From Chitinophaga solisilvae (lineage in GTDB: Bacteria > Bacteroidota > Bacteroidia > Chitinophagales > Chitinophagaceae), in contig NZ_JAABOK010000001.1 of NCBI RefSeq assembly GCF_009928525.1, positions 682,001 through 746,000 on the forward strand: a stretch of 64,000 bases of DNA, read 5' to 3'. Positions 33,854 through 42,387 of this stretch are shown piece by piece. The position numbers were made by a program, and so were the translations under genes. Position 1 is the stretch's first letter. The number at the start of each line of letters is the position of its first letter. The notes beneath the pieces were generated by a model. That model worked only from the letters and a program-made list of their open reading frames with translations, ran no database searches and had not been told where the DNA came from.

Positions 33854-34936
33854 ATGAAACTTATCCTGAACCTGTTGCGGATTATTGTCGGCGTATTATT
33901 CATTTTCTCCGGGCTCATTAAAGCCAATGACCCGTTGGGACTGAGTTACAAGATGGAGGAATTCTTTGAGGTGCTGCACCTGACGTTCCTTTCTCCCTAC
34001 GCGCTGGCATTCTCTGTGCTGATGAACGCCTTTGAAATCATTGCAGGCGTGGCCGTACTGCTGGGCTTCCGCATGCGTATATTTTCGGTGCTGTTACTGC
34101 TGCTGATTATCTTCTTTACCTTCCTGACCGGCTACGCATTGTTCAGCGGAACCATCCGGGAGTGCGGCTGTTTCGGTGACTGTATCAAACTGACCGCTAA
34201 CCAGACCTTCTGGAAAGATGTGGCATTACTGGTCATGATACTGGTTATCTATGTTTACCGTAACCGCATCCAGCCCCTCTTCAAAGGAACGGGCATTGTT
34301 ATGCTGCTGGCAACGGTTTTCTCCTTCGGTATTCAGTGGTATACCCTGAAACATCTGCCTTTCATGGACTGTCTCCCCTATAAGGTCGGCAATAATATTC
34401 CGGAGAAGATGAAACTGCCGCCGGGAGCTACACCGGATGTGTTTGAGATGATCTTCATCTATGAGAAGAACGGTGAAAAAAAAGAATTTACCACGGAGAA
34501 CTACCCCTGGTCAGACAGCACCTGGAAGTTCGTAGACCGTAAGGATAAACTCATTAAGAAAGGGAATGCAGAACCGGCCATCAAGGATTTTATCCTGACA
34601 GATGCCGATGGTGTTAACCAGACGGAAGCCATCCTCAGCGAAACCAAACCGGTATACCTGTTCCTGGTGAAAGATGTACACGAGGCTGGCAGCGGCTGGG
34701 ATGCCAAAATGAAAGCATTGCAGCAGCGCTGGAAAAACCAGGAGGTGCTGATATATGGTGTTACCGCCTCCACGAAAGAACAGCTGGCGGCTTTCAAGCA
34801 GCAGCACGGACTGGAATTTCCTTTTGTGCAGATGGATGGCGTAGCCATCAAAACTGCCGGCAGAAGCAATCCTTGCCTGATATTGCTGGACAAAGGCACT
34901 ATCAAGGGCAAGTGGCACTATAACGATATTCCGTAA
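33854..34936 (+). CDS. BT_3928-family DoxX-like membrane protein, 360 aa
   Basis: An N-terminal DoxX-like module of four to five helices (about 4-160) with FIFSGLIKANDPLGLSYKMEEFF and the cysteine motif RECGCFGDCIKLT, followed by a soluble domain (about 200-360) with a thioredoxin-like layout (PVYLFLVKDVHEAGSGWDAKM, VLIYGVTASTKEQLAAF, NPCLILLDKGTIKGKWHYND). ATG 33854 is preferred over the upstream frame start, which lacks the hydrophobic N-terminus. Homologues normally sit beside DUF1599 and tpiA; here tpiA is absent and an ABC permease follows. Confidence 0.9.
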   Translation: MKLILNLLRIIVGVLFIFSGLIKANDPLGLSYKMEEFFEVLHLTFLSPYALAFSVLMNAFEIIAGVAVLLGFRMRIFSVLLLLLIIFFTFLTGYALFSGTIRECGCFGDCIKLTANQTFWKDVALLVMILVIYVYRNRIQPLFKGTGIVMLLATVFSFGIQWYTLKHLPFMDCLPYKVGNNIPEKMKLPPGATPDVFEMIFIYEKNGEKKEFTTENYPWSDSTWKFVDRKDKLIKKGNAEPAIKDFILTDADGVNQTEAILSETKPVYLFLVKDVHEAGSGWDAKMKALQQRWKNQEVLIYGVTASTKEQLAAFKQQHGLEFPFVQMDGVAIKTAGRSNPCLILLDKGTIKGKWHYNDIP

Positions 34937-34951
34937 CCTAACCGAAGACAC

Positions 34952-36004
34952 ATGCTGCATTTCCTTTTGCGTAAAACAGGATATGGCCTGCTGGTACTCT
35001 TCGGAGTAGTGGTGCTGGTGTTCTTCCTGTTTAATGTATTGCCCGGCGACCCGGCCCGGCTCACGCTGGGACAACGCGCAGACGTGTCTTCACTGGAAAA
35101 CGTACGTAAAGAACTGCATCTCGACCAGCCGGTGGGGATGCAGTTTCTTTTTTATGTCAATGACCTTTCGCCGGTTGGGGTGCACACGAAGCAGGATGCG
35201 CAGGCGAACCTGCACTACCTGACCCTGGCGCATCTGCCGGCAGACAGGCTGCTGGTGCTGAAAGCGCCGTATCTGCGCCGTTCCTACCAGGGTAAAAAGC
35301 CGGTATGGGAAATACTGACGGAAGCATTGCCGGGTACCCTGCTGCTGGCGGTTGCCGCTATGTTATTCGCTACGGTGGCAGGCATCTCTTTGGGCATTTT
35401 ATCTGCCGTAAAACAAAATACCTGGATGGATACCAGTGCTGTATTCGCCAGTGTAATGGGCATTTCCGCACCATCCTTCTTTGCAGGTATTGTTCTGGCC
35501 TATCTGTTTGGATTTGTCTGGAGTGATTATACCGGATTGCATATGACCGGTAGTCTTTTTGATGTAGACCCTTTCCGGGGCAGGGTGCTGAACCTCCGCA
35601 ACCTGATATTACCCGCTGTCACACTGGGTATCAGGCCATTGGCCATAATAGTGCAGCTTACACGCAGTGCCATGCTGGATGTGCTGCACCAGGATTATAT
35701 CAGAACTGCCTACGCCAAAGGGCTGTCCCGCAGCCGCGTGATATGGCATCACGGATTGCGCAATGCGCTCAATCCGGTTATCACCGCTATCACCGGCTGG
35801 TTTGCAGAACTGCTTGCCGGCGCTTTCTTTGTGGAATATATTTTCGGCTGGAAAGGCATCGGCAAGGTAACCGTAGATGCGCTGGATAAATTCGATTTCC
35901 CCGTAGTCATGGGCGCTATACTTTTTACTGCCGGCATTTTTGTGCTGGTAAACATCCTGGCAGATCTTTTATATGCGGTAGTAGATCCCCGTATCAAGCT
36001 CTGA
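34952..36004 (+). CDS. DppB-type ABC transporter permease, 350 aa
   Basis: Inner-membrane permease of the peptide/nickel importer family. Membrane helices at about 9-30, 120-145, 155-180, 215-235, 265-290 and 312-335. The EAA loop that contacts the ATPase is YIRTAYAKGLSRSRVIWHHGLRNAL (about 247-271). The N-terminal region after FNVLPGDPAR contains a roughly 70-residue insertion that is longer than in E. coli DppB. No second permease, ATPase or binding protein lies next to it, so it is an orphan locally. Intact. Confidence 0.92.
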   Translation: MLHFLLRKTGYGLLVLFGVVVLVFFLFNVLPGDPARLTLGQRADVSSLENVRKELHLDQPVGMQFLFYVNDLSPVGVHTKQDAQANLHYLTLAHLPADRLLVLKAPYLRRSYQGKKPVWEILTEALPGTLLLAVAAMLFATVAGISLGILSAVKQNTWMDTSAVFASVMGISAPSFFAGIVLAYLFGFVWSDYTGLHMTGSLFDVDPFRGRVLNLRNLILPAVTLGIRPLAIIVQLTRSAMLDVLHQDYIRTAYAKGLSRSRVIWHHGLRNALNPVITAITGWFAELLAGAFFVEYIFGWKGIGKVTVDALDKFDFPVVMGAILFTAGIFVLVNILADLLYAVVDPRIKL

Positions 36005-36097
36005 GCCTTATTGTCAGGGTATTTTACTTTTTTTTCTGCTTTTTTGTAACATCTTCATTCCGTAGTCGTCTTCCTGTTATAAAATGTAATTCCCTGC

Positions 36098-36613
36098 ATG
36101 TCATTAGATGTATTTCTTTCCCAGGTAGTTCCCGTCAGGCAAAAGCTTTACCGCTTTGCATTCCGCTTGCTGGGGAATGAGGAGGATGCGCAGGATATTA
36201 CCCAGGATGCGCTCATGAAGGTGTGGAGCATGAAAGAAAAGATGATGGAGCTGCAGAATATGGAAGCCTGGTGTATGCGCGTTACCAGAAACCTGGCACT
36301 GGATAAGATCAAATCCAGGAAGTACCGCATAGCCGATGATCTTGACAGGGCAGGAGATGTGCCGGCCGCCCAGCAGCATAGTCCGCATCTGCTGGCAGAA
36401 AAAAATGATGTCATGCAGAAGGTAAGAAAAGCGGTGCATGAACTGCCGGAGAAATACAGAACTATTCTGCAGTTGCGGGATATGGACGGATTTTCCTATC
36501 AGGAGATAGCTGACATACTGGATATAGACTTGAATGATGTAAAAGTAAATCTGCACCGGGCGCGTAAAGCGGTGCGGGAGAAACTTCAAAATGTACAGGT
36601 ATATGGATTATAA
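36098..36613 (+). CDS. ECF RNA polymerase sigma factor, 171 aa
   Basis: ECF sigma factor not linked to a SusC locus. Region 2: YRFAFRLLGNEEDAQDITQDALMKVW; region 4: LPEKYRTILQLRDMDGFSYQEIADILDIDLNDVKVNLHRARKAVREKL. Its end overlaps the start of the small membrane protein gene, which is the usual sign of a sigma/anti-sigma pair. The operon continues with two DUF4252 genes. The leader (36005-36097) shows no clear -7/-33 pair. Confidence 0.94.
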   Translation: MSLDVFLSQVVPVRQKLYRFAFRLLGNEEDAQDITQDALMKVWSMKEKMMELQNMEAWCMRVTRNLALDKIKSRKYRIADDLDRAGDVPAAQQHSPHLLAEKNDVMQKVRKAVHELPEKYRTILQLRDMDGFSYQEIADILDIDLNDVKVNLHRARKAVREKLQNVQVYGL

Positions 36614-37094
36614 GAGCATCAGCATGCTGCTGGAAAAATATTGGGAAGGGGAAACCTCGCTGGAAGAGGAAGCGGAGCTGCGTGAATTTTTCAGTACACC
36701 ACATCCTGACCTGCCGGAGGCACTGCAGGAAGCTGCGCCGCTGTTTGGCTATTTCCATGAAGAAGCAACCCGGGAGCTGGTTATGCCACCCGTACCGGAG
36801 CTGACCAACACCGCGAAAGTGATAGCGCTGCCGGTTTTCCGCCACTGGATGAAATATGCAGCTGTATTGCTGATAGGTATTGGTCTTGGCTATGCCTTCC
36901 GTCAGCATCACCAGCAGGAGCAGCTCATAGCCGCCAATATGCAGCGGGTGAATATGGACGATCCGCAGCGGGCTTTCGCAGAAACAAAAAAAGCACTGCA
37001 GCTGCTGGCCAGAAATTTAAATAAAGGCGCCGGCCAGATGCAGAAGCTCGCCTACTTTAATGAGGCTACCGAAATGATAGAAGGAAAAAACTAA
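36603..37094 (+). CDS. Putative anti-sigma factor, single-helix membrane protein, 163 aa
   Basis: N-terminal cytoplasmic part (LLEKYWEGETSLEEEAELREFFSTP, typical of the anti-sigma zinc-less N-termini in Bacteroidota), a membrane helix at about 80-96 (YAAVLLIGIGLGYAF) and a periplasmic helical tail (FAETKKALQLLARNLNKGAGQMQKL). No FecR domain. It overlaps the sigma gene by 11 bp from ATG 36603, or 23 bp if the upstream ATG 36591 is used. The assignment as anti-sigma is by context and N-terminal similarity. Confidence 0.7.
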   Translation: MDYKSISMLLEKYWEGETSLEEEAELREFFSTPHPDLPEALQEAAPLFGYFHEEATRELVMPPVPELTNTAKVIALPVFRHWMKYAAVLLIGIGLGYAFRQHHQQEQLIAANMQRVNMDDPQRAFAETKKALQLLARNLNKGAGQMQKLAYFNEATEMIEGKN

Positions 37095-37121
37095 CCTGTT
37101 TTTTAATTTAAACGAAGACAA

Positions 37122-37643
37122 ATGAAACGATCACTTTTATTGCTGATAGCGGTGTTTGCCAGTATGCACCTCTTTGCGCAGCAGTCGAGTGTCATTGACC
37201 GCTTCTTCCAGAAGTATGAAAATGACAGAAACTTCACGCTGGTAAGTGTTACGCCAAAAATGTTCAGCATGTTTTCCAAAGTGGATGTAGGCGACCCGGA
37301 TGCCAAAAGCTTTATGCGGGTAGTACACAAGCTGAAAGGGCTGCGCATTCTGGCCAAAGAAGACACTAAAGACGGGCCGCGCCTGTACCGCGAAGCCGCT
37401 GCATTTCTTAACCAGGATTTCGAAGAACTGATGACGGTAAGGGACAAAGACAGCGATCTTAAATTCCTCGTGAAGGAAAACGGCCGCGGTAACATCAACG
37501 AACTGATTATGCTGGTAGGCAGCAACACACAGTTCCTGGCCATGAGCCTTGTCGGAGATATAGACCTGAATGAGATTTCACAGATCGCCAACTCCGTTAA
37601 TATCCAGGGTATGGATAAACTGAAAAATCTGAAGAAGAGATAG
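37122..37643 (+). CDS. DUF4252-family exported protein, 173 aa
   Basis: Signal peptide (MKRSLLLLIAVFASMHLFAQ) and a DUF4252 domain (about 30-165: FFQKYENDRNFTLVSVTPKMF, MRVVHKLKGLRILAKED, ELMTVRDKDSDLKFLVKENG, LMLVGSNTQFLAMSLVGDIDLNEI). Periplasmic, function unknown. It is 27 bp behind the anti-sigma gene and 22 bp ahead of a second, weaker DUF4252 copy, so both are probably outputs or modulators of the sigma system. Confidence 0.9.
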   Translation: MKRSLLLLIAVFASMHLFAQQSSVIDRFFQKYENDRNFTLVSVTPKMFSMFSKVDVGDPDAKSFMRVVHKLKGLRILAKEDTKDGPRLYREAAAFLNQDFEELMTVRDKDSDLKFLVKENGRGNINELIMLVGSNTQFLAMSLVGDIDLNEISQIANSVNIQGMDKLKNLKKR

Positions 37644-37665
37644 TCACACATCTAAACACAATACC

Positions 37666-38178
37666 ATGAAATCATTGATTATAGGGAGCTGTATCGTACT
37701 GGGCAGTTTTACCGGTATCAGGGCGCAGGATAAATCCCTCCGGGAATTCCGCAACAGCTACGCCGGTAAAACAGAAATCGCCGGTACCCGGCTGAGTGCA
37801 CTGTCACTGGGGCTTATCCGGCTGGCAGTATCGCTGGACAGGCAGCCGGATGAAGATACGAAGGCAGCCAGGCTCTTACTGAGAAAAGTACATAAGGTGA
37901 AAATCTTCTCTATAGATAATCCTGCCGGCAGTGTAGTAAAAAAGGAAGATATCGCACGTTTAAAAAACAACCTGCTGGAAAAAGAACACTTTGACGTACT
38001 GATGGAATGCAGGCAGCAAGGGAATCAGGTATATATACTCAACAAGGGTAAAGACGACGAACTGGGGCGTGTGGTGATATTGGTGGAAGATGAAAATGAC
38101 CTCCAGGTAGTAAACTTACAGACCAGCCTCCGTATTTCAGATATCAACTATCTTATACAACGATTTGCCTCCAGATAA
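37666..38178 (+). CDS. DUF4252-like exported protein, second copy, 170 aa
   Basis: Signal peptide (MKSLIIGSCIVLGSFTGIRAQ). The body follows the same order as the neighbour: RKVHKVKIFSIDNPAG, FDVLMECRQQGNQVYILNKGKDDELGRVVILVEDENDLQVVNLQ, and a C-terminal ISDINYLIQRF. Sequence divergence from the first copy is high, so an old tandem duplication is likely. Last gene of the sigma operon; a small inverted repeat (ATCCGGT/ACCGGAT, 38190-38222) lies just after it. Confidence 0.8.
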   Translation: MKSLIIGSCIVLGSFTGIRAQDKSLREFRNSYAGKTEIAGTRLSALSLGLIRLAVSLDRQPDEDTKAARLLLRKVHKVKIFSIDNPAGSVVKKEDIARLKNNLLEKEHFDVLMECRQQGNQVYILNKGKDDELGRVVILVEDENDLQVVNLQTSLRISDINYLIQRFASR

Positions 38179-38212
38179 TTTCAGCGGCCATCCGGTCAAC
38201 TGAGATTGTATA

Positions 38213-38500
38213 CTACCGGATCATCACTTCCTTTACAATGTTCTCTCCGAGCATTTCATTCACCAGTTTGATGATCTTATCTTTTGAATAAGTCAGTTCC
38301 TGTTTAAGCGGTGCAACGGTTGTTGTAATGATCAGCTTTTGCTCTATCAGCTGTATACTTTGTGTATAGCGTGCAATAGTTTTGCCCATTATTTTTTCCC
38401 AGTTCTCCTGAATCCGCACCTCATTGAGGCGTGGTTTCAGCCGGCTCTTGTTCATAAATTCGCGGAGGGCATCTCCTATACTGGTTGTTCCATGACGCAT
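38213..38500 (-). CDS. DUF721/DciA-like protein, 95 aa
   Basis: Small protein of the DUF721 family, related to DciA, the replicative-helicase loader of bacteria that lack DnaC/DnaI. Motifs: SIGDALREFMNKSRLKPRLNEVRIQENWEKIMGKTIARYT and a C-terminal KLIITTTVAPLKQELTYSKDKIIKLVNEMLGENIVKEV. Located directly downstream of recF on the same strand with a long palindrome between them; DUF721 and recF are commonly neighbours in Bacteroidota. Helicase loading is known for DciA, inferred here. Confidence 0.9.
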   Translation of the reverse strand: MRHGTTSIGDALREFMNKSRLKPRLNEVRIQENWEKIMGKTIARYTQSIQLIEQKLIITTTVAPLKQELTYSKDKIIKLVNEMLGENIVKEVMIR

Positions 38501-38517
38501 GGCGCGAAACTAATGAA

Positions 38518-38631
38518 TATTTAGGGATTTTTTGATGTACGATTTTGGAATTTATAATACAGCAAAGATTTTCGCGTATGTCTTCGCTAAATTATAAATT
38601 CCAGAATCGCACATCAAAAAATCCCTAAATA
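38518..38631. repeat. Long inverted repeat between recF and DUF721 (41-nt arms, two mismatches)
   Basis: Left arm 38518-38558 and right arm 38591-38631 differ at two positions. The centre contains AGCAAAGATT...TCTTCGCT, resembling the AGCGAAGA core of the AATTACG-type repeats although the arms differ (TATTTAGGGATTTTTTGATG). It overlaps the recF stop (38625-38627) and ends 17 bp before the DUF721 start, so it lies inside a co-directional pair. Confidence 0.92.
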
Positions 38632-39701
38632 CTTATTAACTGGATTGCTTCCTGCGTTTCACTGAAGGCTTGCAGCAGCCGCTCCGCATGTGTGTCGGTA
38701 ATGAATACCTGGCCGTAGTTTTCGCCGGCAACGAGGTTGATGAGCCGGAGTACTCTTTCCTGGTCCAGTTTTTCAAAGACATCATCGAGCAGCAGGAGTG
38801 GGGCGGATTTTTTTTGCTGTTTGATGACTTCAAACTGGGCTAGTTTGAGGGCAAAGAGAAAGCTCTTGCGTTGCCCTTGCGAGGCGCTGGTTTTCATGAG
38901 GTGATCGTTGAGCAGGAACTGGAGGTCATCGCGGTGGATGCCGGTAGTGGTGCGCTGCAGCTGCATGTCGCGGTACCTTGCTGCGGTCAGCTGAGTGGTG
39001 TACTCTTCTTCCAGCAGGGTGCACTGATAGCGGATATTTACCACTTCGTGTGTACCGGAGATGTAATCGTACAGCTGCTGTACCTGCGGGATGAAGCTGT
39101 CGAGGAAGCGCCGGCGTATTTCAAAAACGGGCGTACCGTGTTGTACCAGCTGCAGGTCAAAAATATCCAGGAGTGCATCAGGGTTGGGGCCCGGCGCTGG
39201 GTTTTTGAGCAGCGTATTCCGTTGGAGCAGTATTTTCTGGTATACGATCAGGTGTTCCAGGTATTCGGGATATAGCTGGGAGAGGAGGGTATCCAGCCAT
39301 TTGCGGCGTTCTTCACTGCCGCCGAGGATGATTTCCGCATCGTCCGGTGCAATCATGACCGCAGGGAACTGGCCGATGTGGCGGGAGAAGCGGTCGTATT
39401 TTTCATCATTGAGACTTACCTCCTTGCGTCCGTCTTTGACGGTGCAGATAATTTTTTCCGGCTGCCCGTTCTTTTCCAGGTAGCCTTCCAGGCGGAAGCC
39501 GTTAGTCTGGTATTGGGTATTCTGACTTTCATTGCTGGTAAAGTAGCTGCGGGTGAAGCAGAGGTAATAGATGGCGTCCAGCAGATTGGTTTTTCCGGAA
39601 CCGTTGCGGCCGGTAATGCCCACAATACGGCGATGAAAGGAAAAGTCCTGCCGGGAGTAGTTTTTGAACTGAACAAGCGATATTTTCTGAATATGCAGCA
39701 A
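38625..39701 (-). CDS. recF: DNA replication and repair protein RecF, 358 aa
   Basis: SMC-like ATPase that loads RecA at gaps with RecO/RecR. Walker A GRNGSGKTNLLDAIYYL (about 30-46), the ABC signature region (SASQGQRKSFLFALKLAQFE) and Walker B LLLLDDVFEKLDQER near 310 are all present. Length is normal. The stop TAG lies inside the right arm of the long palindrome. The next gene upstream is pdhA, divergent. Confidence 0.97.
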   Translation of the reverse strand: MLHIQKISLVQFKNYSRQDFSFHRRIVGITGRNGSGKTNLLDAIYYLCFTRSYFTSNESQNTQYQTNGFRLEGYLEKNGQPEKIICTVKDGRKEVSLNDEKYDRFSRHIGQFPAVMIAPDDAEIILGGSEERRKWLDTLLSQLYPEYLEHLIVYQKILLQRNTLLKNPAPGPNPDALLDIFDLQLVQHGTPVFEIRRRFLDSFIPQVQQLYDYISGTHEVVNIRYQCTLLEEEYTTQLTAARYRDMQLQRTTTGIHRDDLQFLLNDHLMKTSASQGQRKSFLFALKLAQFEVIKQQKKSAPLLLLDDVFEKLDQERVLRLINLVAGENYGQVFITDTHAERLLQAFSETQEAIQLISI

Positions 39702-39862
39702 AGAAAATAGTTATGTATTATTAATAATATGCAAATTAAACAGGATCTGTAAGTGATAAATAACCGGTATCCCCGGCACTCTCCGGATCACAGGATGCAA
39801 TTAAATGCAAAACTGTTTGAAATTGATGAATTTGCATAATTTAATACTAATTGGAATTGATA

Positions 39863-39893
39863 TTTATATTTTAGGATTTTCCTGTTATATTTG
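39863..39893 (+). promoter_or_regulatory. Promoter of pdhA
   Basis: TTTA (39863-39866), exactly 19 bp, then TATATTTG (39886-39893), a perfect -7 box and one mismatch at -33. Transcription would begin near 39899, so the TTG at 39891 that opens the longest frame cannot be the start codon. Confidence 0.75.
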
Positions 39894-39929
39894 CGAACAA
39901 ATTTAGAAAGAGTGCAAACTAAAACAGAC

Positions 39930-40922
39930 GTGAAGACGAAATTCACCAAAGAGACATATCTGTACTGGTATGAATTGATGCTTTTGCTGCGCCGCTTTGA
40001 AGAAAAGACAGGCCAATTGTACGGAATGCAAAAAATCCGTGGCTTTTGTCACCTGTACATCGGTCAGGAGGCAATTGCTGCTGGTGCAATAACAGCGACG
40101 AAGCCGGAAGATAAATTCATTACTGCGTACCGCGATCACGCTTTGGCTATTGCCAAGGGTATTTCTGCTAAGGCTTGTATGGCTGAAATGTTTGGTAAAG
40201 CAACCGGATGTTCAAAGGGTAAGGGTGGTAGTATGCACTTCTTCTCCAAGGAACATAACTTCTTCGGCGGTCACGGTATCGTGGGCGCGCAGATCGGAAC
40301 CGGCGCCGGCCTTGCCCTCGCTGAACAGTACCAGGGAACCGACAACGTAGTATTGTGCTTCTTCGGTGATGGCGCTGCCCGTCAGGGTATGCTGCATGAG
40401 ACCTTTAACATGGCCATGACCTGGAAACTGCCGGTAATTTTCATCTGTGAGAATAACATGTACGCCATGGGTACTTCTGTAGAACGTACTTCCAACGTAC
40501 TGGATATCTACAAACTGGCTGATGCTTACGAAATGCCTGCTGATTCCATTGACGGTATGAGCTGCGAAGCCGTACACGATGGTATTGAAAGAGCAGTTAA
40601 ACGTGCGCGTGAGAACGGCGGACCAACACTCCTCGAAATCAAAACGTATCGCTACCGTGGTCACTCCATGAGCGATCCGGCCAAATACCGTACTAAAGAA
40701 GAACTGGAAGAATACAAGGAAAAGGATCCGATTACACAGGTGCTGAACGTTATCCAGAAGAACAAATGGGCTACGGAAGCTGAAATTGAAGCCATCAACG
40801 AACGCGTTAAAGCCGAAGTGGATGAGTGTGTTCAGTTCGCCGAAGATTCCCCATGGCCTTCAGATGATGAGTTGCTGAAAGACGTATACGTTCAGGAAGA
40901 CTATCCGTTTATAGTTGACTAA
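39930..40922 (+). CDS. pdhA: Pyruvate dehydrogenase E1 component, alpha subunit, 330 aa
   Basis: TPP-dependent alpha subunit of the E1 heterotetramer. Visible: RGFCHLYIGQEAIAAG, the catalytic-loop region KGGSMHFFSKEHNFFGGHGIVGAQ, the TPP motif GDGAARQGMLHETFNMAMTWKLPVIFICENN, and the phosphorylation-loop-like YRGHSMSDPAKYRTKEE. Start GTG 39930 (MKTKFTKETYLYWYEL) is chosen for family length and because the promoter puts the mRNA start near 39899; GTG 39912 is the alternative. The beta subunit gene is not adjacent, which is common in this group. Confidence 0.93.
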   Translation: MKTKFTKETYLYWYELMLLLRRFEEKTGQLYGMQKIRGFCHLYIGQEAIAAGAITATKPEDKFITAYRDHALAIAKGISAKACMAEMFGKATGCSKGKGGSMHFFSKEHNFFGGHGIVGAQIGTGAGLALAEQYQGTDNVVLCFFGDGAARQGMLHETFNMAMTWKLPVIFICENNMYAMGTSVERTSNVLDIYKLADAYEMPADSIDGMSCEAVHDGIERAVKRARENGGPTLLEIKTYRYRGHSMSDPAKYRTKEELEEYKEKDPITQVLNVIQKNKWATEAEIEAINERVKAEVDECVQFAEDSPWPSDDELLKDVYVQEDYPFIVD

Positions 40923-40940
40923 AAATATGGTTTTTGGTAG

Positions 40941-40983
40941 TAGCTTTTAGTACCTGGAATCAAACTCCGGGCACTAAAAGCTA
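40941..40983. terminator. Hairpin after pdhA
   Basis: TAGCTTTTAGT and ACTAAAAGCTA form an 11-bp perfect stem around a 21-nt loop; a smaller CTATC-TGCT-GATAG stem overlaps its end. No U tract follows, so termination is not assured. The same AGCTTTTAG word recurs at the end of ribH. Confidence 0.5.
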
Positions 40984-41069
40984 TCTGCTGATAGCTAATC
41001 TGACACCAATTTCTAACAATCTAACAGCTCAGCGCAAAGGCTGAAAGCTATTACAATTATTCATTAAAA

Positions 41070-41768
41070 ATGGCAGAAACTAAAGACAAAGCCACTACGC
41101 CGCAACCTGCAACAAATTTTGACCTGGAGAAGTCCATGCACAAAGCGGAAGACTTTTTCGTAAAAAACAAAAATGTAATCACTATTGCAGTGCTGGCAGT
41201 AGTAGTAGGTGTAGGCGGTTTCTTCGCCTATAACAATTTTGTTAAAAAGCCCAACGAAAACAAGGCGCAGGAAATGGTTTTCCATGCGCAGAACTACTTT
41301 GCGGTTGATTCCTTTAAACTGGCGCTCAACGGAGATGGTAACAACTACGGCTTCCTGCAGGTAGTAAACAAATACGGCGGCACCAAAGCCGGCAACCTCG
41401 CCAAATACAGCGCCGGCGTTTGTTATATCCGTCTGGGTGAATACCAGAAAGGTATTGATATGCTGAAATCCTTCAGCTCCGACGATCTGCTGCTGCAGCC
41501 TACCGCCTACGGCCTGATCGGAGACGCCTACATGGAACTCAGCAAAACTGAAGAAGGTATCGAGTCCTACAAAAAAGCAGGACACTATAATGATAACGAA
41601 CTGACTTCCCCTGTGTACCTGTTCCGCGCCGGTATGGCCCTGGAAAAAGCAGGCAAAACCCAGGAAGCAGTAACGATCTATAAAGAGATTAAAGAAAAAT
41701 TCCCCCTCACCAACGAAGGTCGTGAAATGGACAAGTACCTGGCGAGATTGGGAGATGTGAAGAATTAA
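41070..41768 (+). CDS. Membrane-anchored tetratricopeptide-repeat protein (YfgM-like), 232 aa
   Basis: An N-terminal membrane helix (about 37-55: VITIAVLAVVVGVGGFFAY) and periplasmic TPR repeats (about 95-225: AKYSAGVCYIRLGEYQKGIDML, AYGLIGDAYMELSKTEEGIESY, LFRAGMALEKAGKTQEAVTIY). The arrangement resembles YfgM, a SecYEG-linked periplasmic chaperone partner, but TPR proteins are too general to name a role. It is between pdhA and ribH with modest gaps on the same strand. Confidence 0.85.
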   Translation: MAETKDKATTPQPATNFDLEKSMHKAEDFFVKNKNVITIAVLAVVVGVGGFFAYNNFVKKPNENKAQEMVFHAQNYFAVDSFKLALNGDGNNYGFLQVVNKYGGTKAGNLAKYSAGVCYIRLGEYQKGIDMLKSFSSDDLLLQPTAYGLIGDAYMELSKTEEGIESYKKAGHYNDNELTSPVYLFRAGMALEKAGKTQEAVTIYKEIKEKFPLTNEGREMDKYLARLGDVKN

Positions 41769-41820
41769 GTCATTGGCCACCGGCAGCACCCTGCCGCCGG
41801 TGGCTGAAGGCTAAAATTTA

Positions 41821-42333
41821 ATGATAGCTATGTCTGAACACAATAAAAGCTTATTAAATGATGCTGGCATTCTCAACCTGGAGGATGCCAGTGTTGTTAT
41901 GGTATATACCGAATGGAATGATGCCATCGTGAATGAACTCGTTGCCGGTTGTGAAAAGTCACTGCAGCAGTACCAGGTAAACAAAACAAATAAAATTGTT
42001 GTCCCCGGTGCGTTCGAACTGCCATACGCCTGTAAACAGTATTGGGAAAATACCAAAGGAACCGGCAGCCAGCCTGGCGCTATTATTGCTTTCGGTTGTG
42101 TGATCCGCGGAGAAACGCCGCACTTCGATTATGTGTGTAAGGCCGTAACAGAAGGTATCCTGCAACTCAACCTGCAGCTGCCCGTGCCTGTTATATTTGG
42201 TATACTGACTGTCGATAATGAACAGCAGGCGCTGGACAGACTGGGCGGCGCCCACGGTCATAAAGGCGAAGAAGCCGCCATCACCGCATTGAAGATGATT
42301 TCATTACAAAGACAGCTGGCAAAAAGCTTTTAG
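41821..42333 (+). CDS. ribH: 6,7-dimethyl-8-ribityllumazine synthase, 170 aa
   Basis: Penultimate enzyme of riboflavin synthesis. Motifs: VVMVYTEWNDAIVNELVAGCEKSL, VVPGAFELPYACKQY (substrate-binding), AIIAFGCVIRGETPHFDYVCKAVTEGI with the catalytic His in TPHFD, and PVIFGILTVDNEQQALDR. The length is that of a core-forming RibH. The start could be 41821 or ATG 41830. No RFN riboswitch lies upstream; the other rib genes are not in the window. Confidence 0.96.
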   Translation: MIAMSEHNKSLLNDAGILNLEDASVVMVYTEWNDAIVNELVAGCEKSLQQYQVNKTNKIVVPGAFELPYACKQYWENTKGTGSQPGAIIAFGCVIRGETPHFDYVCKAVTEGILQLNLQLPVPVIFGILTVDNEQQALDRLGGAHGHKGEEAAITALKMISLQRQLAKSF

Positions 42334-42387
42334 CACTAACCTAAACGGCTATATGCAATTGTCCGGCAACCGCTAAAAGCCAGAACG

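Noticed and set aside
41769..41820. FMN riboswitch before ribH
   Set aside because: The gap is only about 50 bp and shows no conserved RFN core.
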